Shown piece after piece: positions 38,975-47,784 of a stretch of 64,000 bases of DNA. The DNA is from Algimonas ampicilliniresistens (GTDB lineage: Bacteria > Pseudomonadota > Alphaproteobacteria > Caulobacterales > Maricaulaceae), in NCBI RefSeq assembly GCF_030159955.1, contig NZ_BSNK01000001.1, positions 930,001 through 994,000 on the forward strand, written 5' to 3'. The notes under the pieces were generated by a model. It was given only the letters and a program-made list of their open reading frames with translations. It was not told the origin of the DNA and did no database searches. Each line of letters starts with the position of its first letter. The first letter of the stretch is position 1. The translations under genes and the position numbers were made by a program.

Positions 38975-39008
38975 GCCTCTCGCCCCAGTTTATGCTGGGG
39001 AAAGAGGC
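38975..39008 (+). promoter_or_regulatory. Hairpin in the glyS-ppdK gap
   Basis: Inverted repeat GCCTCT-CG-CCCCAG / CTGGGG-AA-AGAGGC (outer arms 38975-38980 and 39003-39008, inner arms 38983-38988 and 38995-39000) with a six-base loop. It ends 21 bases before the ppdK ATG and has no T-run, so it looks more like a leader structure or mRNA processing site than a terminator. Confidence 0.5.
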
Positions 39009-39029
39009 GGTGAGTCAGGGACAAAGTTC

Positions 39030-41681
39030 ATGAGCCAGTGGGTTTATAAATTCGGCGGCGGTTCGGCCGAAGGCGACACCACAATGAAAAACCTGCTGGG
39101 TGGCAAGGGCGCCAACCTCGCCGAAATGGCGAGCCTCGGCTTGCCCGTCCCTCCGGGCTTCACTCTGACGACTGGCGTTTGCACCTATTATTACGATCAC
39201 GGCGAAGTTTACCCGCCGGAAATGAACGACCAACTGGAGCAGGGGCTCGCCTATATCGAGACTTTGACGGGCAAGGTCTTCGGCGCAACGGATAATCCTT
39301 TGCTTGTCTCTGTTCGGTCCGGCGCGCGCGCCTCTATGCCGGGTATGATGGATACGGTGCTGAACCTCGGTCTGAATGACGAAACGGTCGAAGGCCTGGC
39401 GAAACTCTCCGGTGATCGTCGTTTCGCGCTGGATAGCTACCGCCGTTTCATCACCATGTATTCCGACGTCGTGATGGGCATGCACCACCACACATTCGAA
39501 GACATTTTGGAAGATGCCAAGCTCGATGCGGGCTATCTGCATGATACGCAACTGACGTCTGCCGACTGGGAAGGCGTCATTGCGAAATATAAGGCCGCCG
39601 TGCGGGACACGCTGGGTCGCGACTTCCCGCAAGACCCACGTGAGCAGCTCCAAGGTGCGATTGATGCCGTCTTCGGCTCGTGGATGAATGAACGCGCAGT
39701 GGTTTACCGCAATCTCAATGATATTCCGGCTGCGTGGGGCACAGCCGTGAATGTGCAGGCGATGGTGTTCGGCAATATGGGCGAAACTTCCGCAACGGGC
39801 GTGGCCTTTACCCGCGATCCGAGCACGGGTGAGAACCGCTATTACGGCGAATTCCTGATCAATGCGCAGGGCGAGGACGTGGTGGCGGGTATCCGCACGC
39901 CGCAAACGCTGACCAAAGAAGCGCGTCTGAATATGGGCGAAGACGCGCCGTCGATGGAAGAGGCGCTGCCCGACGTTTATACTCAGCTCGCGGCTGTCTT
40001 CGCGCAACTGGAAGCGCATTACCGCGACATGCAGGATATTGAGTTCACCGTGGAACGCGGCAAGCTCTGGATGTTGCAGACCCGGACCGGCAAACGTACG
40101 GCACGCGCGGCGCTTAAAATCGCGGTCGATATGGCCAATGACGGCTCAATCACGACCGAAGAAGCCTTAATGCGGATCGAACCGCTGGCGTTGGATCAAT
40201 TGCTGCACCCAACACTCGATCCGGATGCGGCCCGCGATATTGTCGCGACAGGACTTCCGGCGTCACCGGGCGCCGCCATCGGCGAAGTGGTGTTCACATC
40301 CGACGAAGCGGAAGCTCTATCCAAAGCCGGGCATAAGGTCATTCTGGTCCGAGTCGAAACCTCGCCTGAGGATATTCACGGCATGCATGCGGCGGAGGCC
40401 ATTGTGACGGCTCGCGGCGGAATGACGTCGCACGCCGCCGTTGTGGCCCGCGGCATGGGGCGGCCTTGCGTGTCCGGCGCAGGCCAAATCCGCATCGACT
40501 ATGAGGCGGGTGAGTTCACCTGCATGGGTCGCACCATCAAACGCGGTGACACTGTCACGGTCGACGGCGCGACAGGCCAAGTTTTTGCTGGTGAAGTGTC
40601 GATGATTCAACCTGAACTCTCGGGCGATTTCGCTCTGGTTATGGGTTGGGCGGACGCCGCGCGGACGCTCAAAGTACGCGCGAATGCCGAAACGCCGCTC
40701 GATGTTGAAACCGCTAAAGGGTTCGGGGCTGAAGGCATTGGTTTATGCCGGACAGAACATATGTTCTTCGAAGCCGACCGTCTGGCGCATTTCCGCGAAA
40801 TGATCCTGGCCAATAGCGAAGATTCTCGCCGCGATGCGCTCGCAAAGATACTCCCGACACAGCGCGATGACTTTGCCGCTATTTTCCGGATTATGGAAGA
40901 TCGCCCCTGCACGATCCGTCTGCTTGATCCGCCTTTGCATGAATTCCTGCCGCACACGGAAGCGGACATTGAAACCGTTGCCGCGTCCATCGGCGTTCCC
41001 GCGCGTGAATTGATGGCCCGTGCGCGTGAACTAGCCGAGACTAACCCGATGTTGGGTCACCGGGGGTGTCGTTTGGGCATCAGTTACCCGGAAATCTACG
41101 AAATGCAGGCTCGTGCTATTCTGGAAGCGCAAGCGATTGTCGCAAAGGAAACCGGGACCAACCCGATCGCGGAAATCATGATCCCGCTGGTCAGCAGCGA
41201 AAAAGAGCTGGAAATCCTGAAAGCCCTGATTGATGCGGTCGCGGCAGATATTGGCGTGTCTGATTATACGGTCGGTACCATGATCGAACTGCCACGCGCG
41301 GCTTTACGCGCAGGCCGGATCGCCGACCATGCAGCATTCTTCAGCTTTGGCACCAATGATCTGACCCAGACCACATTCGGACTGTCCCGTGATGATGCAG
41401 GTAAATTCCTCCCAGATTACGTTCGGGCTGGGATCATGGACAAAGACCCGTTTGTGACGCTGGACCAAGACGGCGTAGGCGACCTGATCCTGATTGCCGC
41501 CGAACGGGGCCGCGCGACTCAGTCTGATCTAAAATTGGGTATTTGTGGTGAACATGGCGGCGATCCGGCCTCAATCGACTTCTGTCAGCGTGCTGGGCTT
41601 AATTATGTGTCCTGCTCGCCTTACCGGGTCCCTATTGCGCGTTTAGCGGCAGCTCAGGCTGCGATTCGCGCTAAAGGCTGA
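39030..41681 (+). CDS. ppdK: Pyruvate, phosphate dikinase
   Basis: 883-aa cytoplasmic enzyme interconverting pyruvate + ATP + Pi and PEP + AMP + PPi. The N-terminal ATP-binding domain begins WVYKFGGGSAEGDTTMKNLL; the swivelling phosphohistidine is His468 in GGMTSHAAVVARGMG; the C-terminal PEP barrel has GIGLCRTEHMFF, SFGTNDLTQTTFG and a terminal NYVSCSPYRVPIARL with the catalytic Cys. It follows glyS, a linkage seen in Caulobacter-like genomes. In this cell it could support gluconeogenesis when growing on fatty or organic acids. Confidence 0.97.
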   Translation: MSQWVYKFGGGSAEGDTTMKNLLGGKGANLAEMASLGLPVPPGFTLTTGVCTYYYDHGEVYPPEMNDQLEQGLAYIETLTGKVFGATDNPLLVSVRSGARASMPGMMDTVLNLGLNDETVEGLAKLSGDRRFALDSYRRFITMYSDVVMGMHHHTFEDILEDAKLDAGYLHDTQLTSADWEGVIAKYKAAVRDTLGRDFPQDPREQLQGAIDAVFGSWMNERAVVYRNLNDIPAAWGTAVNVQAMVFGNMGETSATGVAFTRDPSTGENRYYGEFLINAQGEDVVAGIRTPQTLTKEARLNMGEDAPSMEEALPDVYTQLAAVFAQLEAHYRDMQDIEFTVERGKLWMLQTRTGKRTARAALKIAVDMANDGSITTEEALMRIEPLALDQLLHPTLDPDAARDIVATGLPASPGAAIGEVVFTSDEAEALSKAGHKVILVRVETSPEDIHGMHAAEAIVTARGGMTSHAAVVARGMGRPCVSGAGQIRIDYEAGEFTCMGRTIKRGDTVTVDGATGQVFAGEVSMIQPELSGDFALVMGWADAARTLKVRANAETPLDVETAKGFGAEGIGLCRTEHMFFEADRLAHFREMILANSEDSRRDALAKILPTQRDDFAAIFRIMEDRPCTIRLLDPPLHEFLPHTEADIETVAASIGVPARELMARARELAETNPMLGHRGCRLGISYPEIYEMQARAILEAQAIVAKETGTNPIAEIMIPLVSSEKELEILKALIDAVAADIGVSDYTVGTMIELPRAALRAGRIADHAAFFSFGTNDLTQTTFGLSRDDAGKFLPDYVRAGIMDKDPFVTLDQDGVGDLILIAAERGRATQSDLKLGICGEHGGDPASIDFCQRAGLNYVSCSPYRVPIARLAAAQAAIRAKG

Positions 41682-41819
41682 TCCAGACACAACAATTAGT
41701 CATGCGTTTCTAATGATTTAGCCCCGGCTTGTATTCGGGGAACGGCACAGCTATATGCTATCCAACAAACAAGTTCACTGCCGACACCCCCAATCATCGG
41801 CACTTTCCCAGAAATGGGC

Positions 41820-41834
41820 GTAACTTTCCTTTAA
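41820..41834 (+). promoter_or_regulatory. Possible CtrA box upstream of the cell-wall hydrolase gene
   Basis: GTAA-N7-TTAAC at 41820-41835 differs by one base from the CtrA recognition pattern TTAA-N7-TTAA. It lies about 120 bases before the SleB-type gene, in a 275-base gap (41682-41956) that otherwise holds a weak CCCCG/CGGGG hairpin at 41722-41740. A chance match is quite possible. Confidence 0.35.
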
Positions 41835-41956
41835 CCTTATATCGCAATGCGGCGTGGCAGATCAGTCACACTCTACGTTTATGAATGTGACTATGCCTAA
41901 TCTAATTGGGCGCGTCACTTGCAAGGCCGCGACGACAAAGTCAGGGAGCAACGGTA

Positions 41957-42703
41957 ATGAGACCGAAGCGACAGATTATAGCAGGATGGGCCGTAGGTCT
42001 GGTGGCAGTTGCCGCCGGTGCCATGGCTATGCCTGCGGTGGCCGATAAGGCCTCCAACCAGCGTGTCGAGGTCGTTTTGACCCAGACCGCGACTGATTTC
42101 CGCCGGATGCCTGAGCCGCAGACGGATAGCGCCTCTGTGCGTCGTCTGGTCGAGCTATACGGACCAGACTCCGTTGTTGAGACCCCCCTCCAACGCGTAC
42201 AGTTTGATTTAGGTTCCATTGACCAAGACACATCAGTCCTGCGTCGTCAGAGCCACGCCGAAATGCGTGAAGCTAACTGCCTAGCAGAAGCTATTTATTA
42301 CGAAGCGCGCTCTGAAACACGCGCTGGCCAAATTTCTGTGGCCCAAGTGATCCAGAACCGTGTTTATTCCAAACACTTCCCAGATTCGATCTGTGGTGTT
42401 GTGTATCAGGGTTCGGAACGCCGTACTGGTTGTCAGTTCAGCTTTACCTGTGACGGTTCCATGGATCGTGCACCAAAAGGCAAAGCTTGGAAACGCTCCA
42501 AAGATATGGCTGATTTTGTGCTGATGCAGTCGCCGCGCAGCCTAGTTGGCCGGTCGACCCATTACCATACGACGGCAATCAATCCGCATTGGTCAGATTC
42601 GCTGGAAATGACCCGTCAGGTGGGGAGCCATGTATTTTACCGCTTCCCGTTCCGCGAACGCCCCACAGCGACGGTTGCGCTCAGAGTTGCGCCCCCGTCC
42701 TAA
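41957..42703 (+). CDS. SleB/CwlJ-type cell-wall hydrolase
   Basis: 248-aa exported protein. A signal or anchor helix occupies about residues 8-28 (IIAGWAVGLVAVAAGAM). The Hydrolase_2 domain begins NCLAEAIYYEARSE, which carries the catalytic Glu, and continues GQISVAQVIQNRVYS and CQFSFTCDG. In Gram-negative bacteria this domain acts as a periplasmic peptidoglycan-degrading enzyme. ATG 41957 has AGGGAG at 41943-41948 upstream; longer in-frame starts lack such a site. A possible CtrA box lies upstream, which would suit cell-cycle timing. Confidence 0.88.
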   Translation: MRPKRQIIAGWAVGLVAVAAGAMAMPAVADKASNQRVEVVLTQTATDFRRMPEPQTDSASVRRLVELYGPDSVVETPLQRVQFDLGSIDQDTSVLRRQSHAEMREANCLAEAIYYEARSETRAGQISVAQVIQNRVYSKHFPDSICGVVYQGSERRTGCQFSFTCDGSMDRAPKGKAWKRSKDMADFVLMQSPRSLVGRSTHYHTTAINPHWSDSLEMTRQVGSHVFYRFPFRERPTATVALRVAPPS

Positions 42704-42722
42704 ATCTCGACGGATTTGAATT

Positions 42723-42753
42723 AAAAAAGGCGCGCCAATTGGCGCGCCTTTTT
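42723..42753. terminator. Bidirectional Rho-independent terminator
   Basis: Perfect palindromic stem GGCGCGCC-AATT-GGCGCGCC (42729-42748) flanked by AAAAAA on the left and TTTTT on the right. It sits between the convergent hydrolase gene (ending 42703) and the DUF gene (ending 42773), and can stop transcription from both sides. Confidence 0.93.
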
Positions 42754-42772
42754 CTTTGGGACTGTGTGGAAG

Positions 42773-43258
42773 CTACTGACCGGTCCAATCATCAGAGACT
42801 TTACGCTCATCGACGAGCGTCCGCGAAATCAACGCGTCATTTTTGAACCACTGCCATGTGCGGGCGCGTTTCTGCCCGCAATCGCTGATTTGGATCATCT
42901 CATATAGATAGAGGTCTGGCTCGCCGGTTCTGACCCAATAAAGCATAGTCGTGCGACCAAGATCGTCCAAGTTGACATCAGCGGCCCAACCTTGGATTAA
43001 CTCATTGTCCCACCGTAGCCGTCCGTCCGCGACAGTCGCCGGGAAGTCGCGCACTTCGGTCCGGCCGTCGTCCCACAGATAGTGATTGGTCTGGTGGTAG
43101 GGGTGGCTGCCGTCCTCTGGAAAACGACAAATTAGGCGTGACTTATGTTCGTCTGTCTTATTTCCGTCAGCGTCATAATAGCGATACATGCCTTCCCAAA
43201 CGCCTTCGTGGCGCGCGAGCGTCGGCATCTGCAGCTTTAGCGGGTTGGTCGTGGGCAT
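42773..43258 (-). CDS. Unknown 161-aa protein, possibly calycin-like
   Basis: A soluble protein without signal peptide. It has alternating short strands rich in Trp and Tyr (GVWEGMYRYYDADGNKTDEH, LICRFPEDG, HYLWDDGR, RLRWDNELIQGW, MLYWVRTGEPDLYLYEMIQI). That pattern suggests a small beta-barrel that binds a hydrophobic ligand, similar to DUF3598-like proteins, but I cannot assign it firmly. A good ribosome site (AGGAGATATTC) precedes ATG 43258. It is the last gene of the leftward amine oxidase-Crp group, 72 bases after the regulator. Confidence 0.7.
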   Translation of the reverse strand: MPTTNPLKLQMPTLARHEGVWEGMYRYYDADGNKTDEHKSRLICRFPEDGSHPYHQTNHYLWDDGRTEVRDFPATVADGRLRWDNELIQGWAADVNLDDLGRTTMLYWVRTGEPDLYLYEMIQISDCGQKRARTWQWFKNDALISRTLVDERKVSDDWTGQ

Positions 43259-43330
43259 GAATATCTCCTAGCTTTGCGGTAAGGGCTGTAGCCCGTCGCA
43301 AAATCAGACCTTTGACCTATTCCAAGCTGA

Positions 43331-44050
43331 CTAGGCCCGTCCGCGATGTTCTGTGAAATCTTCGCGCCCACCCAGTTCACGGATCTTCTCAAGATTGATT
43401 ATCTCGCAGGAATGGCTGTCCTTGAAAGTGATGACCTCGGACCGTTTGAGTGACGAGAACGCCCGACTGACCGTTTCAATCGTCAGACCAAGGAAGTCGG
43501 CTATGTCCAACCGCGTCATTGGCAATTCAATATGGGTCGACTTATCGCGCGGTCCAACGGGATCGAATCGGGCCTGATTGGACCGCAAGTAGAGGAGGAA
43601 CGAGGCGACGCGTTCGACGGCGCTTCGCTGGCCAATCGTGTAAACATGGTCGTGCGAGCTTTCGAGAATACGCGTTAGGACAACACGAAACTTCGAACCA
43701 AAACTGGGCGTCGTCTCTAACACGCGCTCTAATGCAGCCCGAGGGTAGCAGATGGCTGTAACGGGTGTCAGAGCGGTTGCGAGATTGGGATAACGCTCAG
43801 TTGAGCTGGCCCCGAGAAATTGCCTCGCCCCGAGGAATGATAGGATTTGGCGACGGCCATCACGACCGTTGCGCGCGAGAGCAACGGTTCCGTCGAGCAC
43901 ATCGTAGAAATAGTCTGTTCGCTCACCTTCGGTAATCAGATGCTCGCCTTGCACAAAATGCCGTTCACGACCTTCTGAGAACAGAAAGTCCAGCTCAGCG
44001 CTTTCAGCGCCCTCGGCCATTTCAGCCAAATGTCCCTTGCGAACGATCAC
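43331..44050 (-). CDS. Crp/Fnr family transcription regulator
   Basis: 239-aa DNA-binding regulator. An N-terminal cyclic-nucleotide-type beta-barrel (about 25-140, GTVALARNGRDGRRQILSFL) is followed by a dimerisation helix and a winged helix-turn-helix (about 170-215, LDIADFLGLTIETVSRAFSS) of the Fnr/FixK type. The four Fnr cluster cysteines are absent (only two Cys in all), so it is not a standard iron-sulphur oxygen sensor. GTG 44050 is supported by GAGGGA a few bases upstream. It follows the amine-oxidase gene by two bases and is probably co-transcribed with it. Confidence 0.88.
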   Translation of the reverse strand: MIVRKGHLAEMAEGAESAELDFLFSEGRERHFVQGEHLITEGERTDYFYDVLDGTVALARNGRDGRRQILSFLGARQFLGASSTERYPNLATALTPVTAICYPRAALERVLETTPSFGSKFRVVLTRILESSHDHVYTIGQRSAVERVASFLLYLRSNQARFDPVGPRDKSTHIELPMTRLDIADFLGLTIETVSRAFSSLKRSEVITFKDSHSCEIINLEKIRELGGREDFTEHRGRA

Positions 44051-44052
44051 GC

Positions 44053-45453
44053 CTATCCCTCAATAATGGCGAGCGCAGCGCGCTCCCCCGACTCCATGGC
44101 TGCTTCCATGCCGGTGTGCAATATACCGAGATGTTCGCCAGCGAAATGAAGTTTTCCAATTGGATCACTCATTCTGCGCGCTAAGCGACCAGCCTGGCCC
44201 GGTTTCCAGTGATAATAGGCTCCGCCAGCATAGGGATTCGTCTCCGTCCAATCGACATAAGCGAGTGGCGTGAGCGCGCCCTGTGTCGATGGACGCAGTT
44301 CGGCTAGTTGCTTAAGATATCTTCGCGGCGCGGCCTGCTGACCCAAGGCCACCCATGGCTCAACGCCTAAGCCATTAATCCAGCCCCGGTGAAATCCAGT
44401 AAGACTGCCGTCACGGCCCGTATCGGCGAAAATTCTCTCAAGCTCTGTGTCCGTCCACATGCTCGGACCGAGATTGTCCGCGTCCCAGAATGCCGCTTGG
44501 CTCTGCATATGGATCTGCAAAATCTGAGTGTAGGGAATGTCTGAAATGGCTTCAGTTAGAGCCGAATTTGCAAGGGACCTAAGTCCCTCAATGCGACGCA
44601 GGGCGGGCAGGGGTAAGGCACAGACTGCATGGGTAGAGCGGAGGGTTTCCCTGCCGACTTTGAGCTCGCAATAGGTTGAATTCACATCGACGCTTGCGAC
44701 CGGACTATTAGTTCTTACAGGTCTGGCGAGGCTCGCCGCCATAGCCTCTGGCAATCTCTGGCTTCCGCCCTCGACATATTGAGACACGCCCATGCCGCCA
44801 CTTTGTTGGTAGAGCTGCCACGTTCGGTGCAGGTTCAACATGGAATAGGTTTCAAGACTATTGGCGTTGAGCGTGCGTTCAACCAGCGCCTGCGCGTCAG
44901 GCGAAAAGCCCCGTTGGGTCAAAAACTGTTGCGCGGAAATATCGAGCTCAGGAGCCGCATCAAGCCAGCCTTCTGCTGATTCAAAGCCGGGTTCGCTGGC
45001 AAGGAGTCGGAACAGGACGGAAGAGGGCGGTGTTGATTGAAAAGCGGTTGGAAATTGCGGCACCGTAAATGCTCCTGCCTCCCACTGATCGTTGAGGAAA
45101 TGCGCCGTGCTCGGTCCTCGACCTGCTTCTGCATAAAGCGGCACGCCGAGTGACGCAGCGACATCAAGTATGCGCGCATAGCTAGCGCCGATCTGTTGTC
45201 CGCCGCCTTCTGTATATCCACCGTCATGATCCAGTGTGAACATCCGACCACCGACGCGGGGCAGAGCTTCGACGACTTGAACGTCAAACCCTTCGTCTTC
45301 GAGCAACATCGCCGTATAGAGACCTGACAAACCAGCCCCCATAACGATCACGTCTGCATCTAGGCTTCGCTCACTCGAACGACAGGCTGGCGTTAATAAA
45401 GTGGTTGCCGCCAATCCAGTCAGCGCGGAACGCCTTGTCATGTCGCAATTCAT
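44053..45453 (-). CDS. Flavin amine oxidase, predicted Tat export
   Basis: 466-aa FAD enzyme of the monoamine-oxidase family. The N terminus has a twin-arginine leader (MTRRSALTGLAATTLL) ending near a Cys (TPAC), so it is exported folded and may even be lipid-linked. FAD motif: DVIVMGAGLSGLYTAMLLE and VGGRMFTLDHDG; C-terminal FAD loop FAGEHLG and HTGMEAAMESGERAA. It would oxidise an amine in the periplasm, releasing an aldehyde and ammonia; the substrate is unknown. ATG 45453 has GAGA about nine bases upstream; ATG 45441 is an alternative. It diverges from the MFS gene with only 57 bases between starts. Confidence 0.85.
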   Translation of the reverse strand: MNCDMTRRSALTGLAATTLLTPACRSSERSLDADVIVMGAGLSGLYTAMLLEDEGFDVQVVEALPRVGGRMFTLDHDGGYTEGGGQQIGASYARILDVAASLGVPLYAEAGRGPSTAHFLNDQWEAGAFTVPQFPTAFQSTPPSSVLFRLLASEPGFESAEGWLDAAPELDISAQQFLTQRGFSPDAQALVERTLNANSLETYSMLNLHRTWQLYQQSGGMGVSQYVEGGSQRLPEAMAASLARPVRTNSPVASVDVNSTYCELKVGRETLRSTHAVCALPLPALRRIEGLRSLANSALTEAISDIPYTQILQIHMQSQAAFWDADNLGPSMWTDTELERIFADTGRDGSLTGFHRGWINGLGVEPWVALGQQAAPRRYLKQLAELRPSTQGALTPLAYVDWTETNPYAGGAYYHWKPGQAGRLARRMSDPIGKLHFAGEHLGILHTGMEAAMESGERAALAIIEG

Positions 45454-45510
45454 AGGGAACAATCTCGGGCAGAAGCGGCAAAGTCGCAAATGGAAATTTC
45501 GGGGAACAAG

Positions 45511-46950
45511 ATGGCTGAGACCGCCGTAAAAGAAACGACCGGGGAATGGGCAAGGGGCTGGCCGATCGTGCTCGCCAGCCTTGTTGGAATTGCGCTTTGC
45601 TTATCGCCGCTGCCATATTGGGCTTTGATAATTATCGGCCCTGAACTGGCGAAAGAATTTGGCTGGTCGCGTGAAGTGATCACGGCCGGGTTCTTGTTCA
45701 TGACATCTGGCGTGCTGATTGGAGCGCCCGTAGCCGGACAATTGGTTGATCGATATGGGGCAAGGCGGGTTTTACTGCCCTCAATCGTCGCGCTTGGCCT
45801 TGGTACAATTGGTTTCTCGATGATGACGGCGGACCCGCGGGTCTTCTATCTCATCTTCTTCGTCACAGCTGTCCTAGGATCCGCGACGCTTCCCATCACA
45901 TGGACAAAGGCGATCGTAAATAATTTCGACCGCCATCGAGGCCTAGCTCTTGGCATCGCCCTAACGGGAACAGGCTTATATGGTTTCGTAGCGTCTCCCT
46001 CGATCCAAGCGATGATCAACGCATTTGGCTGGCGCTGGGCCTATATTGGTGTGGGGATGCTGCCGCTTGTGCTCTCACTGCCGCTAGCCTTCATCCTGTT
46101 CAAAGATGAGAAGGAAAACCGCCAACTCGCAGATGTCGATACGACCGCAGAACGCTCTCTGATGAGTTGGATTTGGATTCCAATCCTGATTGCTATCGCC
46201 CTGTGCGCCGTCGTGATCACAGTTCTGGGTCAGGAAAATGGCGCGGTAAAAGCCATTTTGATGATGGCGGCTTTTTTCATCACCTATCTTGGCTACGTCT
46301 TCATGAAGTCGGGTGGACCTGATGTCAGCCCTATGCCCGGTTTGACGGTTCGAGAAATCTACTCGAATTATCGGTTCTGGATCATCCTGTTTTGCTTCAT
46401 GTTGCTGGGCGCAGTTGTTTCCGGGATCATCGCCAATTCCAAATTCATCCTTCTCGATAAGGGTTACACGGCCAATCAGTCTGCCAGTCTCCTGATTGGG
46501 GCCGGCGTGATTGGTCTGTCGACCATGGTTGGACGACTGGTTGGGGGTTATCTGGTTGATCGTATCTGGGCGCCGCTGATCGGGTTCGTCTTTCTCACCG
46601 TTCCAGCCTTAGGCTGTTGGATATTGATGGGCGATTTCCCACTTGGACTGAACGTTGTCGCACTCATTCTCGTTGGTCTGGCGGCGGGGGTCGAATTCGA
46701 CTTGATGGCCTATTTCGTCAGCCGTTATTTCGGTATGAAGTCTTATGGTCGTATTTACGGTCTGATCTACGCAGCCTTTGGATTGGGATCAGGCACATCG
46801 CCGATCATCTTCAATCTTATTCGTGGCACTGACCCGGACTATTCGACTGTGCTCCTCATGGCGTCGTTCGGTTTCCTGATCGGCGGCGCGCTTCTTCTCA
46901 CGCTCGGCAAATACAAGGATTTCGGTCTTGATCCGCACGCTCATCCTTAG
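45511..46950 (+). CDS. MFS transporter
   Basis: 479-aa inner-membrane carrier with about 12 helices. The first-loop MFS motif reads GQLVDRYGARRVLLP and its second-half counterpart GRLVGGYLVDRIW. Overall form resembles the monocarboxylate or oxalate/formate antiporter group. ATG 45511 has GGGGAA at 45501-45506; an ATG at 45490 would add seven residues. It heads a run with the lipoprotein, monooxygenase and esterase genes and may import or export the compound they handle. Confidence 0.88.
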   Translation: MAETAVKETTGEWARGWPIVLASLVGIALCLSPLPYWALIIIGPELAKEFGWSREVITAGFLFMTSGVLIGAPVAGQLVDRYGARRVLLPSIVALGLGTIGFSMMTADPRVFYLIFFVTAVLGSATLPITWTKAIVNNFDRHRGLALGIALTGTGLYGFVASPSIQAMINAFGWRWAYIGVGMLPLVLSLPLAFILFKDEKENRQLADVDTTAERSLMSWIWIPILIAIALCAVVITVLGQENGAVKAILMMAAFFITYLGYVFMKSGGPDVSPMPGLTVREIYSNYRFWIILFCFMLLGAVVSGIIANSKFILLDKGYTANQSASLLIGAGVIGLSTMVGRLVGGYLVDRIWAPLIGFVFLTVPALGCWILMGDFPLGLNVVALILVGLAAGVEFDLMAYFVSRYFGMKSYGRIYGLIYAAFGLGSGTSPIIFNLIRGTDPDYSTVLLMASFGFLIGGALLLTLGKYKDFGLDPHAHP

Positions 46951-47743
46951 CGGCTTCGCGCTCAGCGCTTGCGCAACGGCGACCGGGGCAGACACCTATC
47001 TGACCCTGTTTCCAGATACGCCGGACCGGTCGGCCGAGGACATCATGCAGGCTGCTCACGCAGCAGCGGGTGGCGAGAGCTGGGTGCGTCCTGAAACTTT
47101 ATCGATGGATGGCTACGCCGTGTTCTATCGGGGCGGCGACGCGACCCGGCACGAGCGACATACGATGTATCGTGTCTATGACGCCGGGAAGGCAGACGCT
47201 CACCGCGCAGATGGCAAGGTGCGGATTACGTCTGTGCGTGATGGCCAAGCGATCATCGACGTCGCGTTTGACGGTGAAATCACATCGACTGCGCAGGGGG
47301 CGCAACCCAAGTCAGAAGCCGATAAACGTTGGGCCTCAAACTTTGGATTTGGTGTGATCCGACATGCTTTGAGTGAAGGTTATAGCCTGTCACGGCTGCC
47401 GGATGATCTGATCGACGGGAAGACGGCCTATCTGATCCGCATCACCGATCCGGCTGGCGGCGAAACGCAATTCGCGATTGCGCAAGCCGATCATGCGATC
47501 CTGAGCGTTGCGTTTGATACAGACCGTGGCTGGCACGAACGTATCTATTCGGACTTTTATTCCAATCCCGGCATCAGCTGGGTGCAGCCCCGTCGCGTCC
47601 GGCTTTATTATGACGGAGTGAAGGCGAATGAAGTGATCTGGACGCGTCACCAAATCGATGCGCCGTTGGACAACTGCCTGTTTGTTCTTCCTCAGCGTGA
47701 TGGTTGCATGGGACCGTTTGACAGTCTGGAGCCGGAACCCTAG
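46928..47743 (+). CDS. Predicted lipoprotein, possibly LolA-like fold
   Basis: 271-aa protein with a very short lipoprotein signal (ILSGFALSAC, Cys15) when started at TTG 46928, which overlaps the MFS gene by 23 bases. The mature part has a repeated beta-strand look with AAGGESWVRPETLSMDGYA near the start and DAPLDNCLFVLPQ at the end. Such an AxGG-W opening and a D-P-LF-P ending recall half-barrel lipoprotein carriers of the LolA/DUF6503 kind. That resemblance is inference. Two C-terminal cysteines may pair. Function unknown; it is probably co-transcribed with the transporter. Confidence 0.68.
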   Translation: MIRTLILSGFALSACATATGADTYLTLFPDTPDRSAEDIMQAAHAAAGGESWVRPETLSMDGYAVFYRGGDATRHERHTMYRVYDAGKADAHRADGKVRITSVRDGQAIIDVAFDGEITSTAQGAQPKSEADKRWASNFGFGVIRHALSEGYSLSRLPDDLIDGKTAYLIRITDPAGGETQFAIAQADHAILSVAFDTDRGWHERIYSDFYSNPGISWVQPRRVRLYYDGVKANEVIWTRHQIDAPLDNCLFVLPQRDGCMGPFDSLEPEP

Positions 47744-47784
47744 CCAAATTCAGCCCATCTGGGCGGAATTGAGGGCAGGGATCT

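Noticed and set aside
39015-40019. Long 334-codon open frame on the minus strand opposite ppdK
   Set aside because: It lies wholly inside the well-supported ppdK gene; its translation (His/Arg-rich, no domain) is what the opposite strand of a codon-biased gene gives.
41722-41740. Terminator after ppdK
   Set aside because: The CCCCG/CGGGG hairpin is only five base pairs and is not followed by a T-run.
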